A DNA stretch of 64,000 nt, taken from assembly GCF_000423465.1 (NCBI RefSeq), contig NZ_KE384020.1, positions 489,671 to 553,670 on the forward strand, written 5' to 3'. The translations under genes and the position numbers were made by a program. Of this stretch, positions 40,590-51,960 are shown piece after piece. Origin of the DNA: Propionicicella superfundia DSM 22317 (GTDB lineage Bacteria; Actinomycetota; Actinomycetes; Propionibacteriales; Propionibacteriaceae). The notes beneath the pieces were generated by a model. That model was given only the letters and a program-made list of their open reading frames with translations. It was not told where the DNA came from and did no database searches. The first letter of the stretch is position 1. Every line of letters starts with the position of its first letter.

Positions 40590-42107
40590 ATGGCTCACGG
40601 ACAGCTCACCGAACTCGTCGCGGGCATGAGGATCCCCTACGGCGGCGATCGTTACGTCACCGTGGGCGAGGACCTCGCCGCAGCGTTCTCGGCCGGAGAC
40701 CGGCTGTTCGTCGTCCAGGACTCCGGTGACCTGATCCACGTGCCCGAGCGCGTGGCGACGCAGGTCACCCGCAGCGTGGATGCGGCGCTCGACGCGTTCA
40801 CCGCGCTGCGCGGCGTGCCGCGGCCACGGATCCGCGACTTCTACCGCGCGTTCGCGACACATCTGGAGGCGGCCTGGGACGGCGTGGCCGCGGCCAACGC
40901 CGACGACGTGGCGCGCGCCGAGCGGCTCGGCCGGTCGACGACGCGGCTCGTCGTCTCGGACAGGATGCGCGCCGACATGATCTCGGGCCTGCGGGAGTGG
41001 GCCGAGCTCATCGACGCACAGCTCGCCGACCCGGAGCACGATCTCGTCGCGCGGGTCGGCCACGGCGACTGGGGTGTCGACGTGCGCAGCGCCCCGCTGG
41101 GCGTCGTGGCGTTCGTCTTCGAGGGCCGTCCGAACGTCCTCGTGGACGCTGCGGGCGTGTTGGCGACGGGCAACGCGGCAGTGCTGCGCATCGGTGGCGA
41201 TGCGCTCGGCACCGCCCAGGCGATCGTCGACGGGGCGATCACGCCGGCGCTGACGGCGTGCGGCCTGCCGGCGGGGGCACTGTCCCTCGTGCCCGTGCGG
41301 GAACGCTCGGCCGGGTGGGCCCTGTTCAGCGATCCGCGACTGGCGCTCGCGGTGGTGCGCGGCTCCGGGGCCGCGGTGATGCAGTTGAGCAGCATTGCGC
41401 GCCAGACGGGCGTGCCGGTGAGCGCTCACGGCACCGGTGGCGCGTGGATCGTCGCCGCCGGCGACGCTCCGCTCGAACGGCTCTCCGGTGCCGTGCGGTG
41501 GTCCCTGGACCGCAAGGTGTGCAACACGGTGAACGTCGTCGTCCTGCCGCGGTCGGCCGCCGACGTCCTGCTGCCCGTCGTCGTGGCGGCCGCCGATGAG
41601 GCCGCGGCGGCGCGGGGCGGCGAGGCGGCCCGGCTGCATGTGGCCGACGGGAGCCAGGAGTGGGTGGACGCGGGGGAGTTCGACCGGCTGATCGACGTGG
41701 CGCGGGCCGAGGGCGTGAAACGCGAGCCGCGGGCCGACGTCCTGCCCGTGACAGCGCTCGGCCGCGAGTGGGAGTGGGAGAACACCCCGGAGCTCTCGCT
41801 GCTCGTCGTGGACGACGTGACCGCCGCCGCCGATGCGTTCAACGAGCACAGCCCGCAGTTCATCGCCTCGCTCATCACGACCGACCCCGAGGCGTTCGCC
41901 GACTTCCGTGACCGGGTGAACGCCCCGTTCGTGGGGGATGGATTCACCCGCTGGGTGGACGGTCAGTACACGTTGAACCAGCCGGAGCTGGGGCTGTCCA
42001 ACTGGGAGCGCGGCCGGCTGCTCGGCCGGGCCGCGGTGCTGACGGGAGCGGATCTGTCGACGCGGCGGATGTACGCCCACCACGACGATCCGCAGCAGCA
42101 CCGCTGA
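40590..42107 (+). CDS. Glutamate-5-semialdehyde dehydrogenase-like (ProA family) protein, extended
   Basis: 505 residues against about 415 for ProA. Residues 1-58 are an added N-terminal segment. Then the ALDH fold: VAAANADDVARAERLGRS, GVVAFVFEGRPNVLVDAAGV (ProA has YESRPNV), GNAAVLRIGGDA, the catalytic cysteine C311 in DRKVCNTVNVVVLP, and NEHSPQFIASLITTDPEAF. ProA makes glutamate semialdehyde for proline synthesis with ProB; no proB lies nearby and several motif residues differ, so it may act on another acyl phosphate. Converges on the UvrA-like gene. Confidence 0.75.
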   Translation: MAHGQLTELVAGMRIPYGGDRYVTVGEDLAAAFSAGDRLFVVQDSGDLIHVPERVATQVTRSVDAALDAFTALRGVPRPRIRDFYRAFATHLEAAWDGVAAANADDVARAERLGRSTTRLVVSDRMRADMISGLREWAELIDAQLADPEHDLVARVGHGDWGVDVRSAPLGVVAFVFEGRPNVLVDAAGVLATGNAAVLRIGGDALGTAQAIVDGAITPALTACGLPAGALSLVPVRERSAGWALFSDPRLALAVVRGSGAAVMQLSSIARQTGVPVSAHGTGGAWIVAAGDAPLERLSGAVRWSLDRKVCNTVNVVVLPRSAADVLLPVVVAAADEAAAARGGEAARLHVADGSQEWVDAGEFDRLIDVARAEGVKREPRADVLPVTALGREWEWENTPELSLLVVDDVTAAADAFNEHSPQFIASLITTDPEAFADFRDRVNAPFVGDGFTRWVDGQYTLNQPELGLSNWERGRLLGRAAVLTGADLSTRRMYAHHDDPQQHR

Positions 42108-42126
42108 TCCGCAGGGCGGTGCGGCG

Positions 42127-44490
<2,364 letters not shown>

Positions 44491-44668
44491 GGCAGTTCGT
44501 CTCCCTGTCTCCGGCGTGCCTGCGCGGATCGCTGGGGAGAATCTAGCCAGGAAGGGCGCGAGGGAGAAGATGTACCCGGGCATGGCCCGGCTGCGCCGAG
44601 GGAGTGCCGCCGCGGCGGGAGTGGGATGGTCCCCGCGGGCTGGGCGCTCGCCGGGACCCGGAGGTGGC

Positions 44669-44702
44669 GCGGTGTGCCCGATCGTCACGACGGGCACACC
44701 GC
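44669..44702. terminator. Terminator hairpin beyond the alcohol dehydrogenase gene
   Basis: GCGGTGTGCCCG / CGGGCACACCGC form a 12-bp perfect stem with a 10-base loop, about 30 bases beyond the stop of the minus-strand dehydrogenase gene. Confidence 0.65.
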
Positions 44703-44730
44703 AGGAATCTCCGGGAAAAAGGGTTATGAC

Positions 44731-45753
44731 TCAGATGGTCACGACAACGCGGCCGTCGATGCTGCCGTTCTTCATGCGCTCGAAGATGCCGTTGATATTG
44801 TCCAGTCTATCCATCGTGTAATGCGCCTTGACCTGACCGGCGGCAGCGAATTCCAGAGTCTCTTCGAGGTCCTTTCTGGTGCCCACGATCGAACCGCGCA
44901 CGGTCTGGCCGTTCAGCACGAGGTCGAAGATCGGCAGCTCGAAGCCACCGGGCGGCAGGCCGACCAGCGACATCGTGCCGCGCTTGGCGAGCATGCCGAG
45001 CGCCTGCTCGAATGCGGGCTTGGACGCCGCGGTGACGAGAACGCCCGCCGCGCCGCCCACCTCCTTCTTGACGGTGGCGCCGGGGTTGCCGTCGGTGGCG
45101 TCCACCACGAGGTCGGCCCCGAGGGACTCGGCCAGGTCCAGCTTCGAGCGGGTGCGGGAGACGGCGATCACGCGGAAGCCCATGGCCTTCGCGTACTGGA
45201 CCGCCATATGTCCCAGGCCCCCGATTCCCGAGATGGCGACCCAGTCGCCCGGCTTGCAGTCGAGCACCTTGAGGCCCTTGTAGACCGTGACACCGGCGCA
45301 CAGCAGGGGAGCGGCCTCGGCGAAGTCGAGGCCGCCGGGCAGCCGCCCGACGTAGCCGGGATCGGCGAGCACGTACTCGGCGTACCCGCCGTTGACGGTG
45401 TATCCGGTCATCTGCTGGGAGTCGCACAGCGTCTCCCAGCCCGTGATGCAGTGGGTGCAGCGTCCGCAGGCCGTGTGAAGCCACGGGATGCCGACCCGAT
45501 CGCCTTCGGCGACCCAGGTGACGCGGGATCCGGCCTTGGCGACGTAGCCGACGCCCTCGTGGCCGGGGATGAAGGGGAGCGGTGGTCTGACCGGCCAGTC
45601 GCCGTCGGCGGCGTGCAGGTCGGTGTGGCAGATCCCTGAGGCCTCGACCTTCACAAGGACCTGATCGGGTCCGACGTCGGGGACGGGGACCTCTTCGATG
45701 GTGAGCGGTTCGCCATAGGCATGAACCACTGCGGCTTTCATTGTTTCGGACAT
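44731..45753 (-). CDS. adhP: Zinc-dependent alcohol dehydrogenase (AdhP-like)
   Basis: 340 residues; GAAAGGAAC precedes ATG 45753. Catalytic zinc ligands in SGICHTDLHAADG and IPGHEGVGYV, structural zinc cysteines in CGRCTHCITGWETLC, and the NAD site GIGGLGHMAVQYAKA (about 175-189) are all present. Interconverts ethanol and acetaldehyde in the family. Divergent from the isochorismatase-like gene with a shared 390-base upstream region. Confidence 0.92.
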   Translation of the reverse strand: MSETMKAAVVHAYGEPLTIEEVPVPDVGPDQVLVKVEASGICHTDLHAADGDWPVRPPLPFIPGHEGVGYVAKAGSRVTWVAEGDRVGIPWLHTACGRCTHCITGWETLCDSQQMTGYTVNGGYAEYVLADPGYVGRLPGGLDFAEAAPLLCAGVTVYKGLKVLDCKPGDWVAISGIGGLGHMAVQYAKAMGFRVIAVSRTRSKLDLAESLGADLVVDATDGNPGATVKKEVGGAAGVLVTAASKPAFEQALGMLAKRGTMSLVGLPPGGFELPIFDLVLNGQTVRGSIVGTRKDLEETLEFAAAGQVKAHYTMDRLDNINGIFERMKNGSIDGRVVVTI

Positions 45754-46143
45754 CGCTGTCGGTTCCTTTCGGTGGTCCGGCAGTGGGAAATGTGCATGGA
45801 GTCCGCGTGTGCATCGATGTCGCACGCGGGTCATGTTGGGATCGCACATTACAGCGGAGAATCGGCGCGCGATGCATTTTGGTCCGAATTCCTCGCGTGA
45901 GTGGATTCGGCGAGAAGGCGCTTTCGCGCAGAGGGGAGGGTGAGTGCGGCACGCCGGCCGAGGCTGGGCCGAGACACCCCGGAGTCCCGACGAAATGACA
46001 TAATGTCGCTTATCGGACAACTAGGAGGTGGTCCCGGGGAGCCGCCGCACCCGGGCTCGCGACTGTGGTGAGCCCGTGTATTCGGGCCAATCGGCCACGA
46101 CGCCGGGCATCGCTGCAAGACTGCCAAGGACGAAGGACCAGAG
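45754..46143. promoter_or_regulatory. Divergent regulatory region between adhP and an isochorismatase gene
   Basis: AT-richer than its surroundings. GACATAATGTC (45997-46007) is a perfect 11-base palindrome and overlaps a TAATGT -10 candidate for the rightward gene; minus-strand TAATGT (complement of 45846-45851) could serve adhP. The pairing of an operator-like palindrome with both promoters suggests a common regulator, not encoded here. Confidence 0.4.
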
Positions 46144-46797
46144 GTGGACCAGATGGATCTGACAAGCCCCGAGTGGGACCGTAGCGCTTTGCTCGTCATC
46201 GATGTGCAGCGTGACTTCATCGATGACGACGGCTCTGCCCACGTTCCGGGGACGGCTGACATCGTCCCACGGCTCGGTCGCCTCGTGACCGCTTTCCGGG
46301 TGGCCGGGCGGCCGATCGTGCACGTCATCCGGCTGTACCGGGGCGAGGACGTCGACCTGCCACGCCGCCAGCTCGTCGCCTCGGGCGTCTCCCTGGTCGC
46401 ACCCGGCTCGCCCGGCGCGTCGGTGCCGGGCGTCCTGTTTCCCGAGGGCGACGTCGACCTGGACACCACGGCGCTCCTGCGGGGCGAGTTCCAGCAGATC
46501 GGGCCCACCGAGTACATCGCGTTCAAACCGCGGTGGAGCGCCTTCTACCGGACAGGACTGCACGACTGGCTACGACAGCAGGACGTGACCACCGTCGTCG
46601 TGGCGGGCTGCAACCTGCCGAACTGCCCGCGGGCGACCCTCTTCGACGCCAGCGCGCGCGACTACCGCACGGTGCTCGTGCCCGACGTGACGTCGCAGGT
46701 CACCCCCGAACGGCTGGCCGACGCACGACTGATCGGGACGCAGATCGTCGAGTCGGGAGAGATCGTCGCCCGGTTCTCCCCCGCCGAGGGGTCCTGA
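46144..46797 (+). CDS. Cysteine hydrolase, isochorismatase family
   Basis: 217 residues from GTG 46144, chosen because AAGGACCAGAG precedes; ATG 46153 also possible. Catalytic D20 in LLVIDVQRDF, Lys in YIAFKPRWSAFY and the nucleophile in VVAGCNLPNCPRAT are intact. Longer middle loop (EDVDLPRRQLV to DVDLDTTALLRG) than the paralogue at 31 kb, as in members acting on larger amides. Substrate unknown. Confidence 0.88.
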   Translation: MDQMDLTSPEWDRSALLVIDVQRDFIDDDGSAHVPGTADIVPRLGRLVTAFRVAGRPIVHVIRLYRGEDVDLPRRQLVASGVSLVAPGSPGASVPGVLFPEGDVDLDTTALLRGEFQQIGPTEYIAFKPRWSAFYRTGLHDWLRQQDVTTVVVAGCNLPNCPRATLFDASARDYRTVLVPDVTSQVTPERLADARLIGTQIVESGEIVARFSPAEGS

Positions 46798-46823
46798 GCC
46801 ACGATGCTCTGCGCGAGCGCCGC

Positions 46824-47351
46824 TCAATCGGCGAGGAGTCGCGCGTAGTCCCCCACCCCGCGCCGCGCGAGCCGCAGCAGGAGCAGCCGGGTGTCGGGCA
46901 CGAACGGCCAGCCGGGGTCGGCGAGCCTGCGTCGCAGGTCCTCCAGCGAGACCCAGCCACCCGCGACGACCTCCCCGTCGGCGAACCGGATCGCGCCGTC
47001 CCAGACCGTTTCGAAGACGTGTTCGAAGACGCGGACCGTGTCGTCCTCGAACAGGGACGTCCCGAGGGGACGCAGGCTCTCGGGGGCGATTGCGAGTTCC
47101 TCGCCGAGCTCCCGGGCCGCGTTGGCGGCGGGATCCTCCCCCGCTCGCAGCACTCCCCCGGCGGCGGCGTCATGGCAGGACGGGCACCAGTCCTTCTCCG
47201 GGGAGCGCATCTGGACGTAGATGTCGCCCGGCGTGTTGCGCACCAGGACGGCGGTGGCCGCGTGGCGGAGGTTCTCGCGGCGGACGCGCGACCGCGGCGC
47301 GGTGCCGACGACCGTGCCGTCACGGGCGACCAGGCCGACGATCTCGTCCAT
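46824..47351 (-). CDS. Nudix hydrolase (YfcD/isopentenyl-diphosphate-isomerase-like)
   Basis: 175 residues. The Nudix box GGVLRAGEDPAANAARELGEELAI (split here as GVLRAGE then AARELGEELAI, residues 66-88) keeps GX5E and REUxEE. VGTAPRSRVRRENLRHAATAVLV and MRSPEKDWCPSCHDAAAGG match the YfcD-like branch. Substrate unknown. The next minus-strand gene upstream ends 11 bases before its ATG, so the two form an operon. Confidence 0.88.
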   Translation of the reverse strand: MDEIVGLVARDGTVVGTAPRSRVRRENLRHAATAVLVRNTPGDIYVQMRSPEKDWCPSCHDAAAGGVLRAGEDPAANAARELGEELAIAPESLRPLGTSLFEDDTVRVFEHVFETVWDGAIRFADGEVVAGGWVSLEDLRRRLADPGWPFVPDTRLLLLRLARRGVGDYARLLAD

Positions 47352-47362
47352 GGGCGGGTTCC

Positions 47363-48064
47363 TCACCGAGCGGCGGACACGGCGAGGCGCGGCAGCACCT
47401 CGGTGCGCAGCCACAGGCGCAGTTCGGCGGCGACCTCGTGGGGACGCCGGTACGGCCAGACGTGTGAGCGGGAGGATCGCGTGACCACCGTGGCGTGGCG
47501 GGCCGCCCGGGAGAACGAACGGGCACCGAGGTGGAGCTGATCGAAACGTCCGCCCAGGAGCAGGACCGGACAGGAGACCTCGCGCAACTGCCGCGAACCG
47601 CAGCGGTCGATCACCTCGTCCCACAACGGGGCGACGGGCAGGAACCGTTCGCCGCGGAACATCGAGCGCATCCGCAGTGGCCCGAACAGATCGAACGCAC
47701 GCCCCGCGGCCCGGTAGGCGGCGGCGCCCGCTCCGCGCGGCTCGGTCGCGCATCCCAGGAGGGCGAGCCCGGCCATTCGGCCGGGGTTCCGTTCGGCGTA
47801 GGTCAGCGCCGCGAACCCGCCGAGCGAGTGGCCGGCGACCACGACGTCCCTCTCCCCCGCTGCCGTCACGATGGCGTCCACCACGGCTGCCGATCGGGCG
47901 AGGCTGTACGGCTCGGCACGCCGGGTGCCATGGCCGGGAAGATCGGGCACCACCACGTCGACCTCGGCGCCGAGCGATTCACCCACCGGAGCCATCTCGG
48001 CTCCGCTGGACCAGGTGCCGTGGAGCAGAATGAGCAGCGGCCTGGCCGCGCGCGTCGTCTTCAT
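47363..48064 (-). CDS. Alpha/beta-fold hydrolase
   Basis: 233 residues from ATG 48064. Oxyanion loop LILLHGTWSSG, nucleophile S80 in VVAGHSLGGFAAL, acid in LLLGGRFDQLHLG and His in SRSHVWPYRRP are visible. Typical small esterase-like protein, no signal peptide. The GNAT stop lies 29 bases upstream of its start, and the Nudix gene follows, suggesting a three-gene transcript. Confidence 0.88.
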   Translation of the reverse strand: MKTTRAARPLLILLHGTWSSGAEMAPVGESLGAEVDVVVPDLPGHGTRRAEPYSLARSAAVVDAIVTAAGERDVVVAGHSLGGFAALTYAERNPGRMAGLALLGCATEPRGAGAAAYRAAGRAFDLFGPLRMRSMFRGERFLPVAPLWDEVIDRCGSRQLREVSCPVLLLGGRFDQLHLGARSFSRAARHATVVTRSSRSHVWPYRRPHEVAAELRLWLRTEVLPRLAVSAAR

Positions 48065-48093
48065 CGCCGCCAGACTTGCACACCGGCCCAAAG

Positions 48094-48675
48094 TCACACC
48101 AGCGAACGGCGCATCGCGACGACCTGGAAGCCGCCCCGCCGCACATCGAGCCGTTCCCGGAGTGAGAATCCTGCCTCCTCGAACAGGGCGCGGAAGCCGA
48201 AGGACGCGAGCGTGCGGTCCACTCGCTCGCCGTGGTTGTCGACCGGATACGCGTCGACGGCACAGGCTCCCTGCGACGCGGCGTACGCGACGGCGCCGTG
48301 AAGCAGCGCCCGCGCCACGCCTCCGCGCGTTCGGCCGGCCCGCACGCGGAAGCAGAACAGCGTCCACACGTCGCCCTCCGCGGTGGGGTACCTCGCCGAC
48401 TGCACGAGCCCCCGCACCTCGGAGGTGGGTGCGATGCCGGCCCACCCGATCGGCTCGTCCCCGTCGTAGGCGAGGACACCGGGGGCACGGGACGGGCGGG
48501 CGCACAGGTCGGCGACATGGCGGCCGCGCGCCTCGCCGACGAGTTCGGCGGCCGCAGCGGGCCCGAGCCGGTACGACAGGCACCAGCAGCCCTGCGCGCC
48601 GGGCTTGCGCGGCGCGAGGATCGCCGCGACATCGGCGAAGCGGGACGCCGGGCGGATGTCCGGGGAACCGTCCAT
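48094..48675 (-). CDS. GNAT family N-acetyltransferase
   Basis: 193 residues. DEPIGWAGIAPTSEVRGL, WTLFCFRVRAGRTRGGVARALLHGAVAYAASQGA (acetyl-CoA pyrophosphate loop variant RTRGGVA) and VDAYPVD match the group of uncharacterised acetyltransferases with a FCFRV strand. Start is supported by the -10 box a few bases ahead. Confidence 0.82.
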   Translation of the reverse strand: MDGSPDIRPASRFADVAAILAPRKPGAQGCWCLSYRLGPAAAAELVGEARGRHVADLCARPSRAPGVLAYDGDEPIGWAGIAPTSEVRGLVQSARYPTAEGDVWTLFCFRVRAGRTRGGVARALLHGAVAYAASQGACAVDAYPVDNHGERVDRTLASFGFRALFEEAGFSLRERLDVRRGGFQVVAMRRSLV

Positions 48676-48681
48676 CCGCTC

Positions 48682-48687
48682 AGCGTA
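48682..48687 (-). promoter_or_regulatory. -10 box for the GNAT gene
   Basis: Minus-strand TACGCT ends six bases before ATG 48675, leaderless spacing, and lies in the 21-base gap after livF. Confidence 0.4.
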
Positions 48688-48696
48688 CGCGTCGAG

Positions 48697-49404
48697 TCAG
48701 TCGGCGCCGAGGTAGGCCCGCTTCACCCGGTCGTCGCCGAGCAGGTTGCGGCCCGAATCGGAGAACATGATCTGGCCGACCTCCAGGACATAGCCCTTGT
48801 CGGCCAGCGACAGGGCGGCCTGCGCGTTCTGCTCCACCAGCAGGATCGTGACGCCCTCGTCGCGCAGTTCGCGGATCGTCCGCATGATCGTCTGCGTCAT
48901 GATCGGGCTCAGCCCCATGGACGGCTCGTCCAGCATCAGCAGCTTCGGGCGGCTCATCATGGCCCGGCCGATGGCCAGCATCTGCTGCTCCCCTCCGGAG
49001 AACAGCCCGGCCGGTTGCTGCCGTCGTTCACCCAGCACCGGGAACAGGTCGTAGACGTTGTCCATGTCCTTCTTGACGCCCGACGGATCCTTGCGCGCAT
49101 AGGCGCCCAGCCTGAGGTTGTCCTCGACCGACATCTTCGGGAACAGGCGCCGCCCCTCGGGAGACTGCGCGATGCCGCGCTGGACGACGCGGTGGGCCGC
49201 CACTCCGTCGAGCCGCTCCCCCTCGAACCAGATCTCCCCCGACACGAGCTTCAGCAGGCCGGAGATGGCTCGCAGCGTCGTCGACTTGCCGGCGCCGTTC
49301 GTCCCGAGCATCGTGACGATCTGACCGGCGCCCACCTCGAAGGTGATGCCCTTGACGGCGTTGACCCGGCCGTAGGCCACGACCATGTCCTTGACCTCAA
49401 GCAT
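48697..49404 (-). CDS. livF: Branched-chain amino acid ABC transporter ATPase LivF
   Basis: 235 residues. Walker A GTNGAGKST, signature FSGGEQQMLAIGRAMM, Walker B LLMLDEPSMGLSP and VEQNAQAALSLADKGYVLEVG, characteristic of LivF. Last gene of livKHMGF; its start overlaps livG by eight bases. Confidence 0.95.
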   Translation of the reverse strand: MLEVKDMVVAYGRVNAVKGITFEVGAGQIVTMLGTNGAGKSTTLRAISGLLKLVSGEIWFEGERLDGVAAHRVVQRGIAQSPEGRRLFPKMSVEDNLRLGAYARKDPSGVKKDMDNVYDLFPVLGERRQQPAGLFSGGEQQMLAIGRAMMSRPKLLMLDEPSMGLSPIMTQTIMRTIRELRDEGVTILLVEQNAQAALSLADKGYVLEVGQIMFSDSGRNLLGDDRVKRAYLGAD

Positions 49405-50236
49405 CGGCGTTCCCCTCCTCCTCGACGATCTGCGGAGTACCGATGTACGCCTCGATCACCCGCGGGTCGTTCTGGACGACCTCCCCGGGGCCTTCGACGA
49501 GCACCTCGCCCCGCACCAGGCAGTACACGCGGTCGCACAGGTTGAAGATGAACCGCATGTCGTGCTCGATGACGAGGATCGCGAGGCCGAGATCGCGGAT
49601 CCGGAAGATGAGGTCCTCCGCCTCGCGGGTCTCCTGCGGGTTCATGCCCGCGGTGGGCTCGTCGAGCAGGAGCAGCTTCGGGTCGGTCGCGAGGGCGCGG
49701 GCGATCTCCAGCCGCCGCTGATCGCCGTAGGGCAGGTTGCGCGACAGTGTGTCGGCGTGCTTCTCCAGGCCGACGAAGGCCAGCAGCTCGCGGCTGCGCG
49801 CGGTGGCCTCGCGCTCTTCGCGGCGATGCCGCGGGAGCCGGAAGATCGCGTCGATGGCGTTGGTCTTCGTGCGGCAGTAGCGCCCCACCATGACGTTCTC
49901 GAGCGCCGTCATGTTGTGGAACAGGCGGATGTTCTGGAACGTCCGCGCCATGCCTTCCCGGACGACCTTGCGCGGACGTGGCGGGAGCGGCCGGCCGATG
50001 AACTCCACACTGCCGGACGTCGGCTTGTACAGACCCGTGAGGCAGTTGAAGAAGGTCGTCTTCCCAGCGCCGTTGGGGCCGATGAGCCCGACGATCTCTC
50101 CGGTGTGGATCTGCATGCTGACGTCGTTGACGGCCTTGAGACCGCCGAACTGCATCGTGACGTCGGTGGCCGACAGGAGGAGGTCCTTGCCCGAGCCGGG
50201 TGCGGCGTCGACCGTGGTCGCGGTGGCGGCATCCAT
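49397..50236 (-). CDS. livG: Branched-chain amino acid ABC transporter ATPase LivG
   Basis: 279 residues from ATG 50236, overlapping the livM stop by one base; GTG 50239 would add one residue. Walker A GPNGAGKTT, LPYGDQRRLEIARALATDP (LivG-type signature), LLLLDEPTAGMNPQE and VIEHDMRFIFNLCDRV. VREGMARTFQNIRLFHNMTALENVMVG is typical of LivG. The N-terminal 20 residues are a disordered extension. Confidence 0.95.
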   Translation of the reverse strand: MDAATATTVDAAPGSGKDLLLSATDVTMQFGGLKAVNDVSMQIHTGEIVGLIGPNGAGKTTFFNCLTGLYKPTSGSVEFIGRPLPPRPRKVVREGMARTFQNIRLFHNMTALENVMVGRYCRTKTNAIDAIFRLPRHRREEREATARSRELLAFVGLEKHADTLSRNLPYGDQRRLEIARALATDPKLLLLDEPTAGMNPQETREAEDLIFRIRDLGLAILVIEHDMRFIFNLCDRVYCLVRGEVLVEGPGEVVQNDPRVIEAYIGTPQIVEEEGNADA

Positions 50237-51960
50237 CACTTCTGTCCCTTCGGGTCGGGATTGTAATGGGCGTGGTAGGTGACGAGCTCCTCCTCGACCT
50301 CCTCGGCCAACTCCTCATCGGTCGCGTGGAACTCCAGTTGCCGTCGCTCGTCGGCGATGATGCCCTCGGGGCGGAACCGCATCATGAAGACGAGCAGCAG
50401 ACCGAACAGCAGCAGCCGGTAGTCGGAGAAGAAGCGCAGCTTCTCGGGCAGGAGCTTCAGGATGGTCGCGCCGATGAGAACGCCCATCACGGTGCCCATG
50501 CCGCCGAGCACCACGGCCGCGAGCAGGAAGGCCGATTCCAGGAAGACGTACTGGTCGGGTGTGACGGACACGTCGTGGTGCGCCTTGACCGCGCCCGCGA
50601 CGCCGGCGAGGAACGCGCCGGTCGCGAAGGCGAGCAGCTTCAGCGCGAACGTGTTGACACCCATCGCCTCGGCGGCCAGTTCGTCCTCGCGGATCGCGAC
50701 CCAGCCGCGGCCGATGCGCGACCGGTTCAGATTCGTGAAGACGACGATGATCAGCGCCAGGATCAGCAGCATCAGCCAGAAGTAGTTCGCGAAGCGGCCG
50801 ATCGTGACGCCGAAGATCACATGGGTCGCGCCGAAGTCGAATCCGAAGAAGTTGAGATCGGGGATCCCGGGGATGCCGTCGGATCCGTTGGTGACGTTCG
50901 GTCCGTCGCTGCCGTCCAGGTTGTTCATCGTGATGCGGAAGATCTCGCCGAAGGCGAGCGTGACGATCGCGAGATAGTCGCCCGACACACGCAGTGTCGG
51001 CGAGCCGATGAGAAGGCCGAGCAGGGACGCGACCGTGCCGCTGATGAGAACGGTCAGCCAGAAGGGGGGCGTCCAGTTGATCGTCGCGAAGGCCGACCCG
51101 GACAGCACGGCCGAGGTGAACGCGCCGGCGCCGAGGAAGGCGATGTAGCCGAGGTCGAGCAGGCCGACCAGGCCGACGACGATGTTGAGGCCGAGGGCCG
51201 TGGCGCCGAAGATCAGCACCTGGGTGGCGATCGACATGTTGGCCTCGGAGCCGTTCTGGGTGAACGGGAAGGCGAAGGCGACGAAGAAGGCGGCGAGGAC
51301 CAGCACGCGCTTGTTCGCGGCCGCGCACACTGCCAGCCAGCCAAACACGCCGAGCCGGAGGAGCGTCAGGACGAGACCGGCCGCGAAGCCCGCGTACAGC
51401 AGGAACGCGCCGGCGTCCTGCAGCCCGAGGGCGAACACCGCCGCGAAGAGCAGCGCGCCCATACCGGCGGCGATGGCGAGGATCTGGATGACCGGATGCG
51501 TCTTGATCCGGTGCATCGCCGGCTCGGGCGAGGTGGGCAGGAGGACCCCGGCGAGGGTCGCCACGACGCCGGCTCCGAGGGCGAGCCACGCACCGGGATC
51601 GACGTTGATGAGGCCGCCCGCCTCCAGCGCGATGGCGATGACGGCGATGACCGGGAAGCCCAGGAGCGTGAACGAGGCGAACCGGGCGGCCGTGTTCCAC
51701 GCCACCCAGTTCGTCCAGGAGCCGTTGCGCGGCCGCAGGGCGATCGGGAGGAGGTACAGGATCGCCGCGAGCGCGCCGAGCGCCAGATAGTGGAACTGCA
51801 GCGGGGACGGGGCACCCCAGAACGACATGTCGTCGAGGGCGGCCGGGTCGTAGGACCAGGACAGCAGGACCGAGGCCGCGGCCACGACCGCCGCGACGCC
51901 GCCGACGATGCGCGCGGGGAGTTCGAAGCGCTGTCTGCTTTCGGAGCCGATCGTCATCAT
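50236..51960 (-). CDS. livM: Branched-chain amino acid ABC transporter permease LivM, N-terminally extended
   Basis: 574 residues, about 150-250 more than usual LivM. ATG 51960 overlaps the livH stop (ATGA). Residues from about 220 form the LivM core (GLNIVVGLVGLLDLGYIAFLGAGAF, LRVSGDYLAIVTLAFGEIFRI, GRGWVAIREDELAAEAMGVNTFALKLLAF, GGMGTVMGVLIGA). Residues 1-215 add five or six hydrophobic helices with no recognised function. The C-terminus is acidic. Confidence 0.93.
   Translation of the reverse strand: MMTIGSESRQRFELPARIVGGVAAVVAAASVLLSWSYDPAALDDMSFWGAPSPLQFHYLALGALAAILYLLPIALRPRNGSWTNWVAWNTAARFASFTLLGFPVIAVIAIALEAGGLINVDPGAWLALGAGVVATLAGVLLPTSPEPAMHRIKTHPVIQILAIAAGMGALLFAAVFALGLQDAGAFLLYAGFAAGLVLTLLRLGVFGWLAVCAAANKRVLVLAAFFVAFAFPFTQNGSEANMSIATQVLIFGATALGLNIVVGLVGLLDLGYIAFLGAGAFTSAVLSGSAFATINWTPPFWLTVLISGTVASLLGLLIGSPTLRVSGDYLAIVTLAFGEIFRITMNNLDGSDGPNVTNGSDGIPGIPDLNFFGFDFGATHVIFGVTIGRFANYFWLMLLILALIIVVFTNLNRSRIGRGWVAIREDELAAEAMGVNTFALKLLAFATGAFLAGVAGAVKAHHDVSVTPDQYVFLESAFLLAAVVLGGMGTVMGVLIGATILKLLPEKLRFFSDYRLLLFGLLLVFMMRFRPEGIIADERRQLEFHATDEELAEEVEEELVTYHAHYNPDPKGQK

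Noticed and set aside
48065-48583. Extension of the alpha/beta-hydrolase into a 406-codon frame
   Set aside because: The added part is the GNAT gene read in another frame; the hydrolase fold begins at 48064.
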